Shown here piece by piece: positions 7,101-8,949 of a DNA stretch of 8,949 nucleotides. The notes beneath the pieces are model-generated. The model ran no database searches. It saw nothing but the letters and a program-made list of their open reading frames with translations, and had not been told where the DNA came from. Numbering within the stretch: position 1 is the stretch's first letter; each line of letters starts with the position of its first letter. Source of the stretch: JBFJVZ01 sp041623895 (GTDB lineage: Bacteria; Planctomycetota; Planctomycetia; Pirellulales; Pirellulaceae); NCBI GenBank assembly GCA_041623895.1, contig JBFJVZ010000338.1, positions 1 through 8,949 of the forward strand, in the 5' to 3' direction. A program made the translations under genes and the position numbers.

Positions 7101-8199
7101 CGGTCGCGAATATCTTGATATCGATCGGACGGTTTTGGGCCTCCAACGCCTCGTGCAACAGGATCGCCAGCGAATAGGCTTCTTCACCCGTAGCGCAACC
7201 GGCACTCCAAATACGAAGCTCTCCCTGCTCCGAAACGCTGGCCAGCAACTCTGGGATCACGTCCTTGGCCAAACGCTCGTAAGCATCCTGATCGCGAAAG
7301 AACTTGGTGACGCCGATCAGCAAATCCTTGTACAGCGTGTTCAGTTCAGCCGTATCTGATCTCAATTGATCGACGTAATCATCAAGATCCATCGAACGAT
7401 TCAGCTGCAATCGCCGAGCGATTCGCCGATTCACCGTACTCGGTTTGTAATGCGAAAAATCCAGCGCGTATTCCTGTCGCAACAGGCTGTAAATGGCATT
7501 CATCCTCTCTTCACTAACATGCCCCGGTTGGCCCACCGCAGCTAAGTCGCCGTGCGATAAATGCTGGCTGAAATCAAGCAAGACATCACCAATGGCTTCG
7601 GGCGGCAAAGTGAAATCGACTACGCCCGTTTCGATCGCGCTGCGCGGCATCCCATCGAACTTGGCGGTCTCCTCGCTCTGAGCAACGACCAAACCACCGG
7701 CTTCGTGGATCGCACGAATCCCGCGCGATCCATCGCTGCCGGTGCCGGAGAGAATGACGCCGATGGCTCGCGTACCACAATCCTGAGCCAGCGAGCGAAA
7801 AAACCTGTCGATCGGCAGGCTGACCGCCTGATTGGGATCTTTGTCCGTCAACAACAGCCTGCCGCCGGAGATGATCATTTCTTTCTTGGGAGGTATCAGA
7901 TAGATGGCATTCGGACCCACCAACATGCCGTCTTCAACTCGATGAATCGCTATCTCGGTGTGTCGTGATAGCAATTCATCCATCAAGCTCTTGAAGTCTG
8001 GCGAAAGATGCTGGACGACGACAAATGCCATCCCGCTGTCCGGAAGCATGTTGTCAAAGAAGATCTCCAACGCCTCCAGCCCTCCGGCCGAGGCGCCGAC
8101 CCCAACGACGGGGAATGACGGCAGCCCGTTAGTGCTCTCCGCCTCGCACCCCGCAGCAGTCGTTTTTGGCAGTGCTTTGCTTGTTCCGTCAGGCTGCAT
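4165..8199 (-). CDS. CheB-CheR-PAS hybrid histidine kinase with C-terminal receiver
   Basis: A 1344-aa soluble sensor protein with no membrane helices. Domains in order:
- CheB-type methylesterase (about 29-213): catalytic Ser37 (GASAGG), His64 (VQHLSP) and Asp156 (SGTGSDG) all present, with no N-terminal receiver.
- CheR-type methyltransferase: N-domain about 230-300, SAM motif SAGCATGEEAYSLA at 332-345, motif LDLICCRNLLIYL at 431-443.
- Degenerate PAS (about 530-645).
- Heptad-repeat coiled coil (about 662-732).
- Two PAS domains (about 740-850 and 855-972).
- HisKA with phospho-acceptor His995 (MLSHELRNP).
- HATPase: N-box near Asn1108, G1 DNGEG at 1140-1144, G2 GGMGVGL at 1169-1175.
- Receiver (about 1227-1341): phospho-acceptor Asp1277, Lys1329.
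All catalytic residues look intact. The start is the ATG at 8199, with GAGG 8 nt upstream; an in-frame TTG at 8238 would add 13 residues but has no spaced ribosome binding site. It is probably transcribed from the sigma-54 promoter at 8272-8287. The ligand is unknown. Confidence 0.96.
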   Translation of the reverse strand: MQPDGTSKALPKTTAAGCEAESTNGLPSFPVVGVGASAGGLEALEIFFDNMLPDSGMAFVVVQHLSPDFKSLMDELLSRHTEIAIHRVEDGMLVGPNAIYLIPPKKEMIISGGRLLLTDKDPNQAVSLPIDRFFRSLAQDCGTRAIGVILSGTGSDGSRGIRAIHEAGGLVVAQSEETAKFDGMPRSAIETGVVDFTLPPEAIGDVLLDFSQHLSHGDLAAVGQPGHVSEERMNAIYSLLRQEYALDFSHYKPSTVNRRIARRLQLNRSMDLDDYVDQLRSDTAELNTLYKDLLIGVTKFFRDQDAYERLAKDVIPELLASVSEQGELRIWSAGCATGEEAYSLAILLHEALEAQNRPIDIKIFATDVHRASLEIASAGVYSEEAVSEVSAARLSRYFIKEGRSYQILPDLRKMIVFAPHNIIKDAPFTKLDLICCRNLLIYLQPHAQKKVLSLFHFGLKTGGVLLLGPSESPGEIADEFETLDRHWKLYRKRRDVRLPPDVRLPLSAGFTRLHESIRKPPSVVSGLANLNLLRAYDELLSEYVPPSLLVNERRELIHSFAGAGSFLSVPDGRSSHDILTMVPPDLQLALAGALQRAAKRNEPVIYGGVVVRSGEQKHQLKLSVRPLTIESSSETLFLISLERLAKTQPMAVPISDFDVDESSRKRLLEVEEELQYTKENLQATIEEMETTNEELQATNEELVASNEELQSTNEELHSVNEELYTVNAEYQRKIGELTEMTDDMDNLLRSTELGTVFLDRELRIRKFTPKIAQAFQVMPQDVGRSLESFSHNLDDQNLLDDVRKVPETGEALERNVRDKQGNWYLLRVLPYRSKDAIDGVVITLIDIANLKRTEEELRRMSKVFMDGADPITIEDLTGKIIAVNTETERVYGWRREEMIGQDMSILVPPEAEKQARNLRHKCRNAEHVRNVESVRRDRAGKTHPILLTLSLLSDEAGVPIGIATIAKDITRQKRAEKEALEDARRRDQFLAMLSHELRNPLGAVINAVRVLDQDGADSPTRKDACDVVMRQTSQMARLLDDLLDVSRVTQGKIRIHSEVVDLARLVRDAVEAVRPALDAREHQLEIQVTEAPIFIEGDAARLLQIQENLLTNAAKYTPPNGNIQLTLETQADQAVIRVRDNGEGIPADVKDKIFDLFVQSDRSLERSDGGMGVGLTLTRRLVELHGGSIVVNSEGRGKGSEFVVQLPLTANRPSKNEPMDDPGQEPLRILIVEDNADSRQMLETILRLDGYQVATASDGLQGLEAIRSAPPDIALIDIGLPQLDGYQLAKRVRAQHPNAKLRLVALTGYGRDEDRKAVMEAGFDEHLVKPVHPGDLTRVLRKPR
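6010..6129 (-). repeat. In-frame heptad repeat coding the kinase coiled coil
   Basis: Consecutive 7-residue units of the form (T/S/V)NEEL-x-x are encoded by degenerate 21-bp units. Glu-Glu pairs fall at residues 693/694, 700/701, 707/708, 714/715 and 721/722, exactly one heptad apart. The segment joins the CheB/CheR half to the PAS/kinase half. The repeat is strong at protein level and has drifted at DNA level, so it is an old, selected repeat and not a recent expansion. Confidence 0.85.
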
Positions 8200-8207
8200 T
8201 GCGTTTG

Positions 8208-8211
8208 CCTC
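8208..8211 (-). promoter_or_regulatory. Ribosome binding site of the hybrid kinase
   Basis: GAGG (within GTGAGG) lies 8 nt upstream of the ATG at 8199-8197. It is the reason for preferring this start over the upstream TTG, which follows an AGG directly with no spacer. Confidence 0.6.
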
Positions 8212-8271
8212 ACGTGCCTTGCAGAAGATTATTTCCAACCTGGCAGGCAGTCACCCCTCTTGGTGAAAACA

Positions 8272-8287
8272 GCAACGCGCGTGCCAA
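8272..8287 (-). promoter_or_regulatory. Sigma-54 (RpoN) -24/-12 promoter of the kinase gene
   Basis: On the minus strand TTGGCACG (8287-8280), a 4-bp spacer CGCG, and TTGC (8275-8272) followed by T reproduce the full sigma-54 consensus YTGGCACG-N4-TTGCW. The GG and GC dinucleotides are separated by exactly 10 bp, the invariant spacing. Transcription would start around 8261-8260, giving a leader of about 60 nt before the ATG at 8199. Sigma-54 promoters need an ATP-dependent enhancer-binding protein, so the kinase should be under conditional activation. An imperfect dyad at 8506-8521 (GCGAT/ATCGC arms) about 250 bp upstream is a weak candidate activator site. Confidence 0.8.
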
Positions 8288-8679
8288 ATCAAATGGTCAT
8301 CACGGTTTAGCGTGGGTGGTAGAAAAAACTTTTCTAACTTTCTCCTTCGACATTTCTTGTTGGATATTCTGCGGTTTCATGAGCACCGGGAGAACATCCA
8401 ATATCGAACAAGGAATCTCGAAGTGCGAAGTAGTTGGCTCATAAGAACCCGGGATAGGCGCATTTTTTCCACCATCGAGCCACAGCAAACCGTGATGGGC
8501 TGATCGCGATGGACCGATCGCCGATGTGCCAACGCCGGTCATTTTCAAGCAGTGACAATGCAGAGTCCACTGGAAGCGTCCGGCGTGCCCGCAGTGACTC
8601 TGGAAGACTTTGCGCAGCTTCGCTATTTTTGACCACGCTGCGGCGAGTCGCTGCGGTTGCAGAAACGAAATCAAACGCC
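8288..8679. other. Non-coding region upstream of the kinase
   Basis: About 390 bp without a convincing gene. Several short ORFs overlap here in conflicting frames and have no ribosome binding sites. Contents: an AT hairpin (TAGAAAA 8320-8326 pairing with TTTTCTA 8330-8336), the long imperfect inverted repeat 8354-8415, and the GCGAT/ATCGC dyad around 8506-8521. Enhancer sites for the sigma-54 promoter would be expected in this stretch. Confidence 0.55.
8354..8415. repeat. Long imperfect inverted repeat, probable dispersed element
   Basis: A 15-nt arm (TTCTTGTTGGATATT, 8354-8368) pairs with AATATCGAACAAGGAA (8400-8415) with one bulge and one mismatch, around a loop of about 31 nt. The style (TTGGATATT / AACATCCAATATCGAACA) resembles short intergenic repeats I recall being spread through planctomycete and verrucomicrobial genomes, where they are often mistranslated as short ORFs. 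That resemblance is from memory and not tested here. Confidence 0.45.
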
Positions 8680-8949
8680 TCACTGAAACTGTCGCCACTT
8701 CCGTAATGTGCGGGGCGCAATATTCAATGCACTGGCGGCTCGGGTGATCGCCTGTTTTTCATCAAGACCTGGATTGGCACTGATGGCATTTGAAATCGCA
8801 TCCTCGGCAGCACGCCGCTTCAACTGCTGAAGAATGTTTTTGCTGCGGGTGTCTTGTGTCTCCTGAGTGACATCGACATCCGGCGTGACCGCGACTTTCT
8901 GAGTGACGGGGACACTGGGAGTGACGGGGACACTGGGAGTGACGGGGAC
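8680..8949 (-). CDS. C-terminal part of a hexapeptide-repeat protein with Fis-like HTH (cut by window edge)
   Basis: The frame is open from the right edge to a TGA at 8682-8680 and gives 89 residues. It starts within a tandem array of six-residue units: VPVTPS, VPVTPS, VPVTQK, VAVTPD, VDVTQE. A charged, helical stretch follows (about 31-60; includes KNILQQLKRRAAEDAISNAI). The end, LDEKQAITRAASALNIAPR (about 62-80) followed by TLRKWRQFQ, reads as a helix-turn-helix resembling the C-terminal DNA-binding end of Fis and NtrC-type activators (pattern TRAA...L.I...TLRK). The coding frame is supported by in-frame repetition in 18-bp steps and by two closely spaced stops. The rest of the protein is outside the window, so its function is unknown. 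It could be a regulator. It lies about 480 bp upstream of the kinase on the same strand, separated by the sigma-54 promoter, so it is probably not in the same operon. Confidence 0.75.
   Translation of the reverse strand, partial: VPVTPSVPVTPSVPVTQKVAVTPDVDVTQETQDTRSKNILQQLKRRAAEDAISNAISANPGLDEKQAITRAASALNIAPRTLRKWRQFQ
8903..8949 (-). repeat. Tandem 18-bp repeat, 2.6 perfect copies to the window edge
   Basis: The unit gtgacggggacactggga (plus strand) occurs at 8903-8920, 8921-8938 and partially at 8939-8949 without a single mismatch. Two diverged copies precede it at 8867-8884 and 8885-8902. The period is a multiple of three and encodes VPVTPS on the minus strand. The array continues past the window. 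Confidence 0.9.

Noticed and set aside
8167..8180. Second sigma-54-like site on the plus strand
   Set aside because: TGGCAG...TTTGC has 9 instead of 10 bp between GG and GC, is inside the kinase coding sequence and points away from any gene.
8300..8720. Short ORFs on both strands in the kinase upstream region
   Set aside because: They conflict in frame, lack ribosome binding sites, overlap the inverted repeat and the stop region of the HTH protein, and show no recognisable domain.
8903..8949. CRISPR-like array
   Set aside because: The repeats are directly adjacent 18-mers with no spacers, and they are in frame within a protein-coding region.

Overview
The window reads as chromosomal DNA from a planctomycete, most likely a Rhodopirellula/Blastopirellula-type member of the Pirellulales. 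The reasons are a housekeeping sigma factor with a long Arg-rich spacer, a small double-CxxC zinc-ribbon membrane protein, a very large CheB-CheR hybrid histidine kinase, and roomy intergenic DNA with dispersed palindromes. The genus is an inference; no rRNA or other phylogenetic marker is complete here.

Layout. The left edge (1-1106, minus) is the N-terminal 368 residues of the primary sigma-70 factor (RpoD/SigA), starting at TTG behind a good Shine-Dalgarno and running off the window. Next is about 1 kb (1107-2085) with no convincing gene; it holds a strong hairpin, a 14-bp perfect palindrome and a doubtful 65-codon ORF. A 181-aa zinc-ribbon/two-helix membrane protein follows on the plus strand (2086-2631). 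It converges on a minus-strand group, and the junction carries two 18-bp palindromes that are copies of each other.

The minus-strand group, in transcription order, is a 1344-aa CheB-CheR-PAS-histidine kinase-receiver protein (8199-4165), a DinB-fold protein (4059-3526) and a class I SAM-dependent methyltransferase (3521-2733). DinB and methyltransferase are separated by 4 nt and look translationally coupled. The kinase gene is preceded by a textbook sigma-54 (-24/-12) promoter (8272-8287), the most specific regulatory signal in the window. Upstream is about 390 bp of non-coding DNA with an imperfect 62-bp inverted repeat, then the C-terminal 89 residues of another minus-strand protein (8680-8949). 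That tail has a tandem hexapeptide array (VPVTPS-like, 18-bp DNA unit) and ends in a Fis-like helix-turn-helix.

How it may fit together (inference): a sigma-54-controlled sensor kinase that carries its own methylesterase and methyltransferase domains around a heptad-repeat coiled coil, possibly co-transcribed with the DinB/methyltransferase pair. No complete novel defence or mobile system is visible. The best leads are the sigma-54 promoter, the Glu-Glu heptad array in the kinase, and the repeat/HTH protein cut by the right edge.
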